Origin: Paracoccus sp041927875
Lineage (GTDB): Bacteria > Pseudomonadota > Alphaproteobacteria > Rhodobacterales > Rhodobacteraceae
DNA length: 64,000 bases
Assembly (NCBI RefSeq): GCF_041927875.1
Contig: NZ_JBHFHN010000010.1
Direction: 5' to 3' (one strand)
Part shown: positions 53,506-60,972 of the stretch, in pieces
How the letters are laid out: every line of letters begins with the position of its first letter
How positions within the stretch are numbered: position 1 is the first letter of the stretch
Notes under the pieces: model-generated
Told to the model about the DNA's origin: nothing
Seen by the model: the letters and a program-made list of their open reading frames with translations, nothing else
Database searches by the model: none
Program-made: the position numbers and the translations under genes

Positions 53506-53677
53506 GCAGGCTGCCCGGATCCTCAGCCACGGGCGGCGCCGCGGCCAAGGCGGCGCTCAGCCGATCAGCCAGTGCGCGCAGATGCGCAGGCACAGGCTGA
53601 CGTTCCAACGCCGTCATCAGGGCGCGGAACGATTGGTCAAGGTCAACCTGCTCATGGGGTTTTTCGTTACCGGTCAT
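53492..53677 (-). CDS. Small protein with NepR-like core (tentative)
   Basis: A 61-residue protein. The central part LDQSFRALMTALERQPVPAH followed by LRALADRL resembles the two-helix core of NepR anti-sigma factors (pattern LRAVYDDVVNEPVPDRFLDLL), including the Pro-Val-Pro linker. The context, an EcfG-controlled islet with its own EcfG-type sigma gene, makes this worth testing, but the match is short and the C-terminal tail is unlike NepR. A weak promoter GGAAC-N16-TATT (53726 to 53702, minus strand) lies upstream. It could also be an unrelated small protein. Confidence 0.5.
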   Translation of the reverse strand: MTGNEKPHEQVDLDQSFRALMTALERQPVPAHLRALADRLSAALAAAPPVAEDPGSLPPSD

Positions 53678-53857
53678 GGATCAACACCCTTTCAGGTGGC
53701 CAATATAACGCGGGCCGCCCCGTTCCCAAACAATCCGCTGCGATTGGCGCGATCCATGTGGCAATTCGATCATATCGGCCACAGCGCGCCGACAGGGTGA
53801 TTGCGACGCGCAGGGCCGGGTGTCAATCGGTCTTGCCGGGATGGATCCCGGCAGGGT

Positions 53858-54049
53858 TTACGGCCTGGCCTGTTCGGTCTGAACGGCCTCACCCTGAACC
53901 GCCTCACCGGGCATCACGGGGTCGTCGGTCTCATCGCTGACCCACCACAGAAAGCCAAGGACCGTCAGGGCAACCAGAACGATCATCACGATCAGCGGAA
54001 CCCAGTGGCGCCGAACCTGGCGTTCGGGGTCGGTATCGGGGGCAGACAT
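53858..54049 (-). CDS. Small single-helix membrane protein
   Basis: A 63-residue protein with a charged N-terminus (MSAPDTDPERQVRRHW), one membrane helix (VPLIVMIVLVALTVLGFLWW) and an acidic tail. AGGAGA lies upstream of ATG 54049, and an EcfG-type promoter lies 32-56 bases upstream. The family is unknown to me; similar small helical proteins occur often in stress regulons. Confidence 0.7.
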   Translation of the reverse strand: MSAPDTDPERQVRRHWVPLIVMIVLVALTVLGFLWWVSDETDDPVMPGEAVQGEAVQTEQARP

Positions 54050-54080
54050 CAGCGTCTCCTTTCGCGTCGGGGCAAGGACC

Positions 54081-54105
54081 AACAGGCGAAGCGGCGCAAT
54101 GTTCC
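54081..54105 (-). promoter_or_regulatory. EcfG-type promoter for the small membrane protein
   Basis: On the minus strand: GGAAC (54105-54101), 16 bases, TGTT (54084-54081). It ends about 32 bases before the ATG at 54049. Confidence 0.75.
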
Positions 54106-54139
54106 CCGCAAGCCGGGCGGAAAATAACGACATCGGGCG

Positions 54140-54164
54140 GGAACATCTGCCCATCCTGCCGGTT
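54140..54164 (+). promoter_or_regulatory. EcfG-type promoter for the PRC-barrel gene
   Basis: GGAAC (54140-54144), 16 bases, GGTT (54161-54164), followed 37 bases later by the ATG at 54202. An AAGGAGG ribosome site (near 54190) lies between. Confidence 0.75.
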
Positions 54165-54201
54165 ACGGCGCCCCAAACGGTTCAGATCAAGGAGGACCAC
54201 C

Positions 54202-54456
54202 ATGGACCACAGCAAGCACGCGCGGCTGACCGACGCCGATTTTACCGACACCACCCTGTCCGGGGCCACGGTCTATGGGCCGGGTGACGAACGCATCGGC
54301 CATGTCTCGGAGGTTCTGGGGCGCGGCGCCGATTGCCGCGTTGTCGTGGATGTCGGCGGCTTTCTGGGACTCGGCGCCAAGCCGGTCGCGGTGAATGCCC
54401 GCGAGCTGGATTTCATGCGCGATTCCAGCAACAGCGTTCATGCCGTCACGACATAG
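54202..54456 (+). CDS. PRC-barrel domain protein, shortened by a TAG
   Basis: An 84-residue protein: a PRC-barrel (LSGATVYGPGDERIGHVSEVL, VVVDVGGFLGLGAKPVAV) of the kind common among stress-induced alphaproteobacterial proteins. Translation stops at TAG 54454-54456 directly before TKDDLSSMPEYTG, which matches the usual C-terminal end of this family (TKDQLKXLPEY) and continues in frame to TGA 54496-54498. The TAG may thus be a nonsense mutation replacing one residue. The barrel itself is complete, so it may still work. Confidence 0.85.
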   Translation: MDHSKHARLTDADFTDTTLSGATVYGPGDERIGHVSEVLGRGADCRVVVDVGGFLGLGAKPVAVNARELDFMRDSSNSVHAVTT

Positions 54457-54508
54457 ACCAAGGATGACCTGTCGTCGATGCCCGAATACACGGGATGATC
54501 GGCGGCCC

Positions 54509-54538
54509 GTCCAGCGCGGAGGGCGATCCGCGCTGGAC
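54509..54538. terminator. Strong hairpin between PRC-barrel and sodC genes
   Basis: GTCCAGCGCGGA (54509-54520), loop GGGCGA, TCCGCGCTGGAC (54527-54538): a perfect 12-bp stem placed between two convergent genes. No T tract on either side. Confidence 0.7.
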
Positions 54539-54580
54539 GACACGTGATCCGGCAACCGACCTGTGCGGCACACCCCCGGC

Positions 54581-55087
54581 CTAGGGCTGCGGCGCACCGA
54601 AGGCGCCGCAAGCGATGCGGTCGCCCGCATGGCCCGCCGGCTGGGATTCGTGATCGTCCGGCTGGGAATGAACGACAAAGGCCGCGCCGTCCCCTGCCAG
54701 CAGGTCGCGTTCGACGTCGATCCCCGGCATGAACAGTTCGATCCGCGCGGTGCCATCGGCGCCAATCTCGACATTGGGCAGATCGCCGGGGTGGGGGCCG
54801 TCGGCCATCATCACGCCATGCGGGCGTCCAGCCGAAATGTGGCCGCCCGCCGATGTGAAATCAGCCGCCGAGCAGTCGCCGGTCTCGTGCAGATGGATGG
54901 CATGGCTGCCCGCAGGCAGACCCGTCAGATCGACCCTGGCCAGCGGCACCCCCGATGGCGTGGCGCGCAGCATCACCGCGCCCACGTCGCGCCCCTCGCG
55001 GTCCGTCAGGCGTGCGGTCGCCTCGGCACCCTGGGCAGCCTGCGCCAGGCACAGGCTGACGGCGCCGATCAGTGTCATCATCTTCAT
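54581..55087 (-). CDS. sodC: Periplasmic Cu/Zn superoxide dismutase
   Basis: A 168-residue exported enzyme that removes superoxide in the periplasm. Signal peptide LIGAVSLCLAQAAQGAE, copper ligands in HAIHLHETGDC and GGHIS, zinc loop RPHGVMMADGPHPGDLPN, and the C-terminal GDRIACGAF with the disulfide cysteine. ATG 55087 or 55078 are both possible. An EcfG-type promoter lies 47-71 bases upstream, placing it in the general stress set. Confidence 0.93.
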   Translation of the reverse strand: MKMMTLIGAVSLCLAQAAQGAEATARLTDREGRDVGAVMLRATPSGVPLARVDLTGLPAGSHAIHLHETGDCSAADFTSAGGHISAGRPHGVMMADGPHPGDLPNVEIGADGTARIELFMPGIDVERDLLAGDGAAFVVHSQPDDHESQPAGHAGDRIACGAFGAPQP

Positions 55088-55133
55088 GCTGAACTCCCTT
55101 CGCGTTGTCCGGCGGCTGCCGGTCGGGCGCCTG

Positions 55134-55158
55134 AACCGGCAGCCCCGCGAAATGTTCC
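55134..55158 (-). promoter_or_regulatory. EcfG-type promoter for sodC
   Basis: On the minus strand: GGAAC (55158-55154), 16 bases, GGTT (55137-55134). It lies between the sigma factor stop (55172) and the sodC start. Confidence 0.75.
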
Positions 55159-55171
55159 GGGTGCAGCCCCG

Positions 55172-55645
55172 CTAATCGTCGGGTTGCAACTGTTGGCGCA
55201 GCAGACTGCGCGCCCGGTTCACACGGCTTTTGATGGTGCCGATGTCGCAGGCCAGCAGCTCGGCCGCCTCGATATAGCTGACGCCAAGCGCGCCGACCAA
55301 CACGATGGCCTCGCGGTAATGCGCGGGCATGTCGTTCAGCGCCCGCGCCATTTCCCCGGCCATCAGATGCCATTCCTGCGACGGCTTGCTGCGCGGTATC
55401 AATGAGGCACAATCCTTGGCTCCGGTCCGTTCGCGCGCGCCCTTGGCACAGTTGTTCAGAAATCGACTGCGCATGATGCTGAACAGCCAGGCGCGCATGT
55501 TGGTCCCGCGTTGGTACTGATGGGCCTTTTCGATGGCGCGCAGCAGGGTTTCCTGCACCAGATCCTCGGCATCGGGGCCGTTGCGGCATAAAGCCAACGA
55601 ATAGGCACGCAGCGCCGGGAAATAGGTCATCACGTCGTCGGACAT
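55172..55645 (-). CDS. EcfG-type ECF sigma factor
   Basis: A 157-residue ECF sigma factor. Region 2 is PALRAYSLALCRNGPDAEDLVQETLLRA and RGTNMRAWLFSIMRSRFLN, with the DLVQE motif of core binding; region 4 is LNDMPAHYREAIVLVGALGVSYIEAAELL and GTIKSRVNRAR. This layout is that of the EcfG group that runs the general stress response of alphaproteobacteria. No PhyR gene is adjacent; a possible NepR-like protein is 1.5 kb away. A weak promoter of its own type lies upstream. Surrounded by GGAAC-type promoters that it probably serves. Confidence 0.88.
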   Translation of the reverse strand: MSDDVMTYFPALRAYSLALCRNGPDAEDLVQETLLRAIEKAHQYQRGTNMRAWLFSIMRSRFLNNCAKGARERTGAKDCASLIPRSKPSQEWHLMAGEMARALNDMPAHYREAIVLVGALGVSYIEAAELLACDIGTIKSRVNRARSLLRQQLQPDD

Positions 55646-55707
55646 TGGCCATCTCCGCTGGGATTACCTTGCTCAACTTGCGCGCGAACCGGGGGTTGCC
55701 AAAGACC

Positions 55708-55732
55708 AACAATTATCAACCCGCAGTTTTCC
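55708..55732 (-). promoter_or_regulatory. Weak EcfG-type promoter for the sigma factor gene
   Basis: On the minus strand: GGAAA (55732-55728), 16 bases, TGTT (55711-55708). One base off in the -35 element, but with the same spacing as the other copies. It would give positive autoregulation. Confidence 0.45.
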
Positions 55733-55756
55733 GCTGACCCGTGGGTGATGAACCGC

Positions 55757-56524
55757 CTATGACCGCCCGCGCGGTCGCCGCCGGGGGGCGGCAAGCTCGG
55801 CAAAGGCCGCCTCGGCGTCCGGGGGCAGGTAAAGGTAATCGTGATCGAACTTGCCGGTGCGGATCAGAGCCGCAAGATCGTGAATCGTCAGGCTGCCGTT
55901 ATACAGCGTGCAAAGCCCCTCATCGCGCAATTCGCCCAGCATTCGGTTGACGTGAACCGCCGTCATGGCGCAGGCGTCACCGATGTCGGCCTGTGTCAGG
56001 GGCATGGCACAGCGCAGCCCCTGACACAGGCCACGGCTGAACTGTCGCAAGAAGATTTCGGCAAACAGATTGGCCAGACGCGCCCGGCCACGTAGACCGG
56101 ACAGGCGATAGGTCCAGTATCGATGGATACCCGCCTCCATCAGCATGATGCGCAGCAACGCCTGTTCGACGGCAGGCGCTGCATGGTGCAGATGCTCGAC
56201 GGCACTATGGGGTGCCAGCCGCAAGACGGTCGGCGTCAGGCTGACCAGATCATGATCGAGATGGCCAAGATAAAAGCTGGGCAGATCCACGAAGTCGCCC
56301 GGTATCTGCAACGCGACCAGCCTGCCACGGCTTTTGCCGTCGTGGCGATAACGGCCCACAAAGCCCTGCGCCAGAAAGGCTGACTGGAAGATCGGCGTAT
56401 TGGCCCGCACCACGATTTGCCGCGCATCATGGCGGCCGACGCCTTGAAAGATCCGGGTCAGCTCATCAGCATCGCGCCGCGCCAGCAGGCCGGGATAAGC
56501 GTGGCCCAGAAGAAGACCCGGCAT
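55757..56524 (-). CDS. Crp/Fnr-family transcription regulator
   Basis: A 255-residue regulator with an N-terminal cyclic-nucleotide-binding-like fold (RANTPIFQSAFLAQGFVGRYRHD, LVALQIPGDFVDL) and a C-terminal winged helix (LTQADIGDACAMTAVHVNRMLGELRDEGL). No FNR cysteine set is visible at the N-terminus, so it is not an FNR oxygen sensor. ATG 56524 is chosen; an ATG at 56596 is also possible. An EcfG-type promoter upstream suggests that it is a second-level stress regulator. Confidence 0.87.
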   Translation of the reverse strand: MPGLLLGHAYPGLLARRDADELTRIFQGVGRHDARQIVVRANTPIFQSAFLAQGFVGRYRHDGKSRGRLVALQIPGDFVDLPSFYLGHLDHDLVSLTPTVLRLAPHSAVEHLHHAAPAVEQALLRIMLMEAGIHRYWTYRLSGLRGRARLANLFAEIFLRQFSRGLCQGLRCAMPLTQADIGDACAMTAVHVNRMLGELRDEGLCTLYNGSLTIHDLAALIRTGKFDHDYLYLPPDAEAAFAELAAPRRRPRGRS

Positions 56525-56631
56525 GGCACGCCCCTTTATTTGCCGCCTGGCCAGGACGCGGAAGGCAACGGTGACCGTCAGGCCCGACCGCCGCATGAGG
56601 TGCCGCCACAGACCTCGACCTCATGGGGTGT

Positions 56632-56656
56632 AACATCGCAGGCGGGGTTTGGTTCC
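56632..56656 (-). promoter_or_regulatory. EcfG-type promoter for the Crp/Fnr gene
   Basis: On the minus strand: GGAAC (56656-56652), 16 bases, TGTT (56635-56632). Transcription would start near 56625, upstream of both possible start codons. Confidence 0.7.
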
Positions 56657-56751
56657 GGCTTGGCCGATGCGATCACGCGGGCCGGCGGAAAAGGGTCGCC
56701 AGCGGCAGGGCCTGCCGCTGGCTGTGGGTCAGCGGGGCCGACGCCACCCCA

Positions 56752-57558
56752 TCAGGCGCGGGTGGTCGCACCGCCCTGCGTCGTGGCGCCGGAGCGGCCG
56801 GACTGATCGGTCTTGCCGCCGCCTTTGGCGCCATCGCGATCGTCGCCCTTGTCGCCCTTGTCGCCCGTGGCCCGGACGCGCAGGTTGTTCTGCACATGGG
56901 TCACACCCGACACGGCCTCGATACAATCCTCGGCCCGGCGTTTGGCATGGCGGTCCTCGACATGGCCGTCAAGGGTGACTTCCCCCAGCGATACCGACAC
57001 TTCGATGTTCGACGCATCCAGCATGTCGTCATCGCTCAGCCGGTCACAGGCATCTTCGGCGATGCGATCATCCGAACGGGTGTATCCCTTCGGCCCGCGG
57101 CCCCGGTGCAACCCAGCGCCCGCGGCGGTCTGATCGTCGCGCTGACCCATCCCCTCACGGCGGCCAGACGCTGCCCGGGTTCGGTCGTCGGCCCACAGAT
57201 ACGAGCCATCCTCGCGGTTGTTGCGATCCCGGTCATCGTCCCGGCGGCGGCTATCGTCGCCACGCATCCCGCCCGGCGGATAACTGTAACCCGTCCCGCC
57301 GTAACCCGGCCACCGGTCGCGCGCCCGGTCGTCGCGGTCATCCCAGCCGCGTTCGTCATAACCACGAGAGGGTTCGGACCAGCGTGTCTCGCGCTGCATC
57401 CGGCCACTGCCGCGCATGTCCGACCCGCCGTCCTCTCTCCAGTCCTCGCGCGGGCCGCGCCGCATGTCCTGCGCCGCACGGTCGCGATAGCGATAGCGGC
57501 GATCGTCATCGTCATAGGCTTCGGGGCGATCCCGGTTGTCGTTGTCATAGCGTGCCAT
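56752..57558 (-). CDS. BON-domain protein with Arg/Asp-rich N-terminus
   Basis: A 268-residue protein. Residues 1-155 are low complexity, rich in arginine, aspartate, glycine and tyrosine. Residues 160-235 hold one BON domain: GRGPKGYTRSDDRIAEDACDRL, then SNIEVSVSLGEVTLDGHVEDR and VSGVTHVQNNLRV. The tail is Gly/Lys/Asp-rich. BON domains bind membranes or ligands and are common in osmotic-stress proteins (OsmY). AGGAGGAAC directly precedes ATG 57558. It follows the KGG-like gene by 92 bases and probably shares its promoter. Confidence 0.85.
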   Translation of the reverse strand: MARYDNDNRDRPEAYDDDDRRYRYRDRAAQDMRRGPREDWREDGGSDMRGSGRMQRETRWSEPSRGYDERGWDDRDDRARDRWPGYGGTGYSYPPGGMRGDDSRRRDDDRDRNNREDGSYLWADDRTRAASGRREGMGQRDDQTAAGAGLHRGRGPKGYTRSDDRIAEDACDRLSDDDMLDASNIEVSVSLGEVTLDGHVEDRHAKRRAEDCIEAVSGVTHVQNNLRVRATGDKGDKGDDRDGAKGGGKTDQSGRSGATTQGGATTRA

Positions 57559-57650
57559 GGTGTTCCTCCTGGCGATCATCTGGTTGATTGTGGGTGAACC
57601 GCTGCCGGTCGGCAGGGCGGACCTTTCGGCCCGCCCCTTCGGCCGGCTGT

Positions 57651-58196
57651 TCAGCGGCGATAGCGGCGATCGTCGTCATCATCGTCGCGGCGGTTTTCCC
57701 ATCCGCGCCGCGCCGCCTCGGCATGACCACGCGAGTCTCCGAACCAGCCGCCCTGGCCATGATCGCGCGATCCCTGGCGGCCATAGTCGTCGCGGCCCCC
57801 GTAGGCGCGGCGGTCATCGCGATCGTCGCGGCCATAGCGATACCGGTCGTCATAGCGACGGTCGTCGTCATCATGGCGACGCGCCGATTGCGAGGGGCGA
57901 TCATCATCATCGCCGCGACGGCCTTCCCAGCCACGGCGCGCCGCATCGGAATGGCCGCGCGGATCGCCGAACCAGCCGCCCTGCCCGTGATCGCGCCCGT
58001 AATCGCGCCCGTCCCGGCGATCATCGTCATAGCCACGGCCATAGCTGCGGCGGTCATCATCGTAACGACCCATCCCGCGCGGGCGCCCATCGTCATCGTC
58101 GCGCGAACGGCGGTCGTCCCTGCGGTCATAGCCCTCGTGATCACTGACGAACCGACCATAGCGGTCGCGTTCGAGCATGTTGGAATAGCGTGCCAT
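57651..58196 (-). CDS. Arg/Asp-rich stress protein with two KGG-like repeats
   Basis: A 181-residue protein of extreme composition (arginine, aspartate, glycine, tyrosine). Two copies of a 26-residue unit, starting DHGQGGWFGD, are at 69-94 and 145-170, each with the core GGWFGD-X-RGH-X2-AARRGWE. This resembles the KGG repeat of YciG-type general stress proteins (GNFANDPERAAEAGRKGG). The rest looks disordered. ATG 58196 with GGAGG five bases upstream is preferred over ATG 58199. An EcfG-type promoter lies 71-95 bases upstream. Confidence 0.8.
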   Translation of the reverse strand: MARYSNMLERDRYGRFVSDHEGYDRRDDRRSRDDDDGRPRGMGRYDDDRRSYGRGYDDDRRDGRDYGRDHGQGGWFGDPRGHSDAARRGWEGRRGDDDDRPSQSARRHDDDDRRYDDRYRYGRDDRDDRRAYGGRDDYGRQGSRDHGQGGWFGDSRGHAEAARRGWENRRDDDDDDRRYRR

Positions 58197-58266
58197 CATA
58201 TCCTCCTGTGATGTCCGGGCCAGGATGGCCCACCCCTTCGCGTGATGCCGCGAAAGAGGGCCGAAG

Positions 58267-58291
58267 AACCGGAAGCGCCGTGAAATGTTCC
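58267..58291 (-). promoter_or_regulatory. EcfG-type promoter for the KGG-like and BON genes
   Basis: On the minus strand: GGAAC (58291-58287), 16 bases, GGTT (58270-58267). Confidence 0.75.
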
Positions 58292-58433
58292 CGCCCGTGC
58301 GAAAGGCGGACAAACGGCGCCTGTCGCGGGATGGCGCGCGGGCTGTTGCGCAGCCACCGCGTCTTGCGCGCGCCCCGCAAAGGCCGATGGCAACTAGGCA
58401 CGAAGAACGACACGTTCGGGTTCCCGATGCCAT

Positions 58434-58605
58434 GACGATCCGGGGCTGCCATCTGTGAAATCCAGAAGCCCATCGCGTGGGTGACCCGCTTGATGATGCG
58501 GTGGTCCTGCTCAAGGATGGTGTTCACATTTTTGACCTGACGGATCTTCACCCTGCGGCCTGCGCTGCCCTTCTCGATGACCGCCTGTCGGTTCGGCGTG
58601 GTGTG
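58434..58605 (-). mobile_element. Relic of an IS6-family transposase (C-terminal part)
   Basis: On the minus strand the frame reads KIRQVKNVNTILEQDHRII then KRVTHAMGFW, which matches the end of IS6-family transposases (RQVKYLNNVVEQDHRAIKR, RPMLGF) including the catalytic glutamate. The N-terminal part is absent. It lies at the right border of the stress islet, opposite in direction to the N-terminal fragment at 51.2 kb. The remaining bases to 58751 show no gene. Confidence 0.7.
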
Positions 58606-58751
58606 GTGCGGTCAACGGCTATGCCGCGTTCTGCGAGGTTTCGGCAGGAAACGGAAGATCTGCGACCGTGTCGTCGATGGCACCCCGCCATTGTTCCGCA
58701 CTAAAACCCTAAATTTTTCGGCCAACACGGTCCAATCCCGCTGCGGTTTTG

Positions 58752-58777
58752 TTGACAAATATACTCGCCTATAATAA
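58752..58777 (+). promoter_or_regulatory. Iron-type promoter/operator of the siderophore receptor
   Basis: TTGACAAATATACTC (58752-58766) followed by GCCTATAATAA. TATAAT (58770-58775) is a perfect -10 box but is only 12 bases from TTGACA, so TTGACA is more likely part of an operator shared with the haem receptor gene at 36916 than a -35 box. Confidence 0.5.
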
Positions 58778-58851
58778 CGCGGCGGCCAGTGAAGCTGCGG
58801 CCATTCGCCATCCAGCGATCAACCCGCCTTTGCCCAACATTCAGGATCACC

Positions 58852-60972
58852 ATGCCCGAACTGACCGAACTGAGCGTGTCGCTGCGCCGCACCCTGCTGG
58901 CAGGCGTCAGCCTGCTGGCGCTGACCCCCGCCGTTGCCCAAGAACCCGCCACCGACGCGGTAACGCTGAAAACCATCGTGCTGACCGCTACCACCGACGC
59001 CAGCGTGCAGGCCGAAGGCTATGTTGCCAGCCAGGCGCAGGCCGCGACGAAATCCGACACGCCGATTGCCGAGACCCAGCAATCCGTGTCCGTCGTCACG
59101 GTCGATCAGATCCGCGATCAGGGCGCGGCCTCGCTGGGGCAGGCGCTGTCCTATACGGCGGGCGTGTCCGGCCAGCCCTACGGCGCCGATCCGCGCTTTG
59201 ACGATCCGGTCATGCGCGGCTTTCCGTCAAGCGCGGGGCAATATGTCAACGGCCTGCGCTCGCTGCGGACCTTTGGCGCGACCGGGGTGGAAACCTATGG
59301 CATGCAGCAGATCGAGGTGCTGAAAGGCCCGTCATCGTCGCTGTATGGTGCGGGATCGCCGGCCGGGATCGTCAATCAGGTGCAGAAGCGCGCGCAGGAC
59401 GCCGATTTCGGTGAGACCGGCGCGGGCGTTGACAGCAATGGCGGCGCCGAGGCGTATTTCGACGTCAACCGCGCCCCGACCGAGACGCTGTCCTGGCGGG
59501 TGACCGGGATCGGCCGTCACAGCGTGCAAAGCATTGACGAACTGACCAACGATCGCGGCTATCTGGCGGGTGCGATGCGGTGGCGGCCGAGTGATGCGAC
59601 GACGATCGACGTGATGGCGTCCCACACCAAGGACGGGCCGTCATCCCCCGCGCGGGTGCCTTATGCGCTGACCCGTCTGGCCGGGGCGGACAGGTTGTCC
59701 GATTTCTATGCGGGCGAAGAAAACCTGGACGACAGCGACCGCCGCACCACCAATCTGGGCATCGAGATTGCGCATGAATTCGACAATGGCTGGCGGCTGG
59801 AACAGGGTTTCCGCGCCGAGTCCTTCGACTGGGCCTATAGCAGCGTCTATTCCAGCGGGCTAAGCGCCGATGGCAGCCAGGTCCTGCGCGGCTATATCGA
59901 CCAGAACGAGGACAGCCGCAGCGTCAATCTGGACACCCGCCTGAAGGGCGAGGTCGTGACCGGCGCGGCCACCCATCGGCTGCTGTTCGGCCTCGACATC
60001 CGCCAGTATGACGCCGAAACCACCACCGGCTTTGCCAATGCAACGCCGCTGGACTGGCGCGACCCGGCCTATGGCACGATGCCGCGGCCGACCGCGTTCT
60101 GGTACAACAGCGCCAACGACCTCAGCCTGCGTCAGATCGGCATCTATGCCCAGGACGAGATCGAGATGGGCAACTGGCGCGCATCAGTGGCGCTGCGCCA
60201 TGACCGCGCAAGCCAATGGGGCACCACCTATACCAATTTTGCCGGCAGCAAAGTCGTCGATCAGACCGACAGCGCCACCAGCGGCCGCGCCGGGATCGGC
60301 TACCAGATGGCGGGCGGGCTGATGCCCTACCTCAGCTATTCGACCTCGTTCGATCCGCAGATCGGCGCGGATGTCGACGGCAATGTGCTGAAACCCACCA
60401 CCGGCAAGCAGTGGGAGCTGGGCGTGAAATACCAGCCCGAGGGCTTTGACGGCACCATCACCGCCGCGCTCTATGACCTGCGGCAGGACAATGTGACCGT
60501 CAGGACCAAGGTGAACGGCGTGTCCGGCAGCCGGCAGGTGGGCGAGGTCAAGTCGCAGGGGCTTGAACTGGAAGCGACCGGCAGCCTTGGCGCCTGGGAT
60601 CTGCGCGGCGGCTATGCCTTTAACGACACCACCCAGATCGGCGGGCCGGGTGACGGCAAGCCGCTGACCGACGCGCCCCGGCATCTGGTCAGCCTGTGGG
60701 CCTCGCATCGGTTCGACAACGGCTGGCAGGTCGGCGGCGGCATCCGCCATGTCGGTGCGCATGACGGCTACAGCTATGACTACAGCCAGACCTACAAGGT
60801 CGATGCCGTCACGCTGGTCGATCTGGGCGTCAGCTATCACAAGGGTCCGCTGTCGGCGCAGGTCAATGTCACGAACCTTGCGGACAAGGCCTATGTCGCG
60901 AATTGCAACGGTTTTGGCTGCAATTACGGCGAAGGTCGCAGCCTGCGCGCCGGGGTCAACTGGCGGTGGTAA
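58852..60972 (+). CDS. TonB-dependent siderophore receptor
   Basis: A 706-residue outer-membrane receptor of the FhuA/FpvA/FoxA group: signal peptide with LLAGVSLLALTPAVAQ, plug with DTPIAETQQSVSVVTVDQIRDQG, the motif ETYGMQQIEVLKGPSSSLYG and GSPAGIVNQVQK, and a C-terminus LRAGVNWRW ending in an aromatic. AGGA lies six bases before ATG 58852. Probably takes up ferric hydroxamate-type siderophores, judged from the FhuDBC-like genes that follow. Confidence 0.93.
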   Translation: MPELTELSVSLRRTLLAGVSLLALTPAVAQEPATDAVTLKTIVLTATTDASVQAEGYVASQAQAATKSDTPIAETQQSVSVVTVDQIRDQGAASLGQALSYTAGVSGQPYGADPRFDDPVMRGFPSSAGQYVNGLRSLRTFGATGVETYGMQQIEVLKGPSSSLYGAGSPAGIVNQVQKRAQDADFGETGAGVDSNGGAEAYFDVNRAPTETLSWRVTGIGRHSVQSIDELTNDRGYLAGAMRWRPSDATTIDVMASHTKDGPSSPARVPYALTRLAGADRLSDFYAGEENLDDSDRRTTNLGIEIAHEFDNGWRLEQGFRAESFDWAYSSVYSSGLSADGSQVLRGYIDQNEDSRSVNLDTRLKGEVVTGAATHRLLFGLDIRQYDAETTTGFANATPLDWRDPAYGTMPRPTAFWYNSANDLSLRQIGIYAQDEIEMGNWRASVALRHDRASQWGTTYTNFAGSKVVDQTDSATSGRAGIGYQMAGGLMPYLSYSTSFDPQIGADVDGNVLKPTTGKQWELGVKYQPEGFDGTITAALYDLRQDNVTVRTKVNGVSGSRQVGEVKSQGLELEATGSLGAWDLRGGYAFNDTTQIGGPGDGKPLTDAPRHLVSLWASHRFDNGWQVGGGIRHVGAHDGYSYDYSQTYKVDAVTLVDLGVSYHKGPLSAQVNVTNLADKAYVANCNGFGCNYGEGRSLRAGVNWRW

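Noticed and set aside
57557..58211. Long plus-strand frames across the KGG-like and BON genes
   Set aside because: Alanine/isoleucine-rich or Arg-rich antisense of repetitive Arg/Asp codons; the minus-strand genes have ribosome sites, an EcfG-type promoter and domain matches.
58752..58775. Classical sigma-70 promoter TTGACA ... TATAAT before the siderophore receptor
   Set aside because: Spacing is only 12 bases, so the two boxes cannot work as one standard promoter; TTGACA is treated as part of a possible operator.
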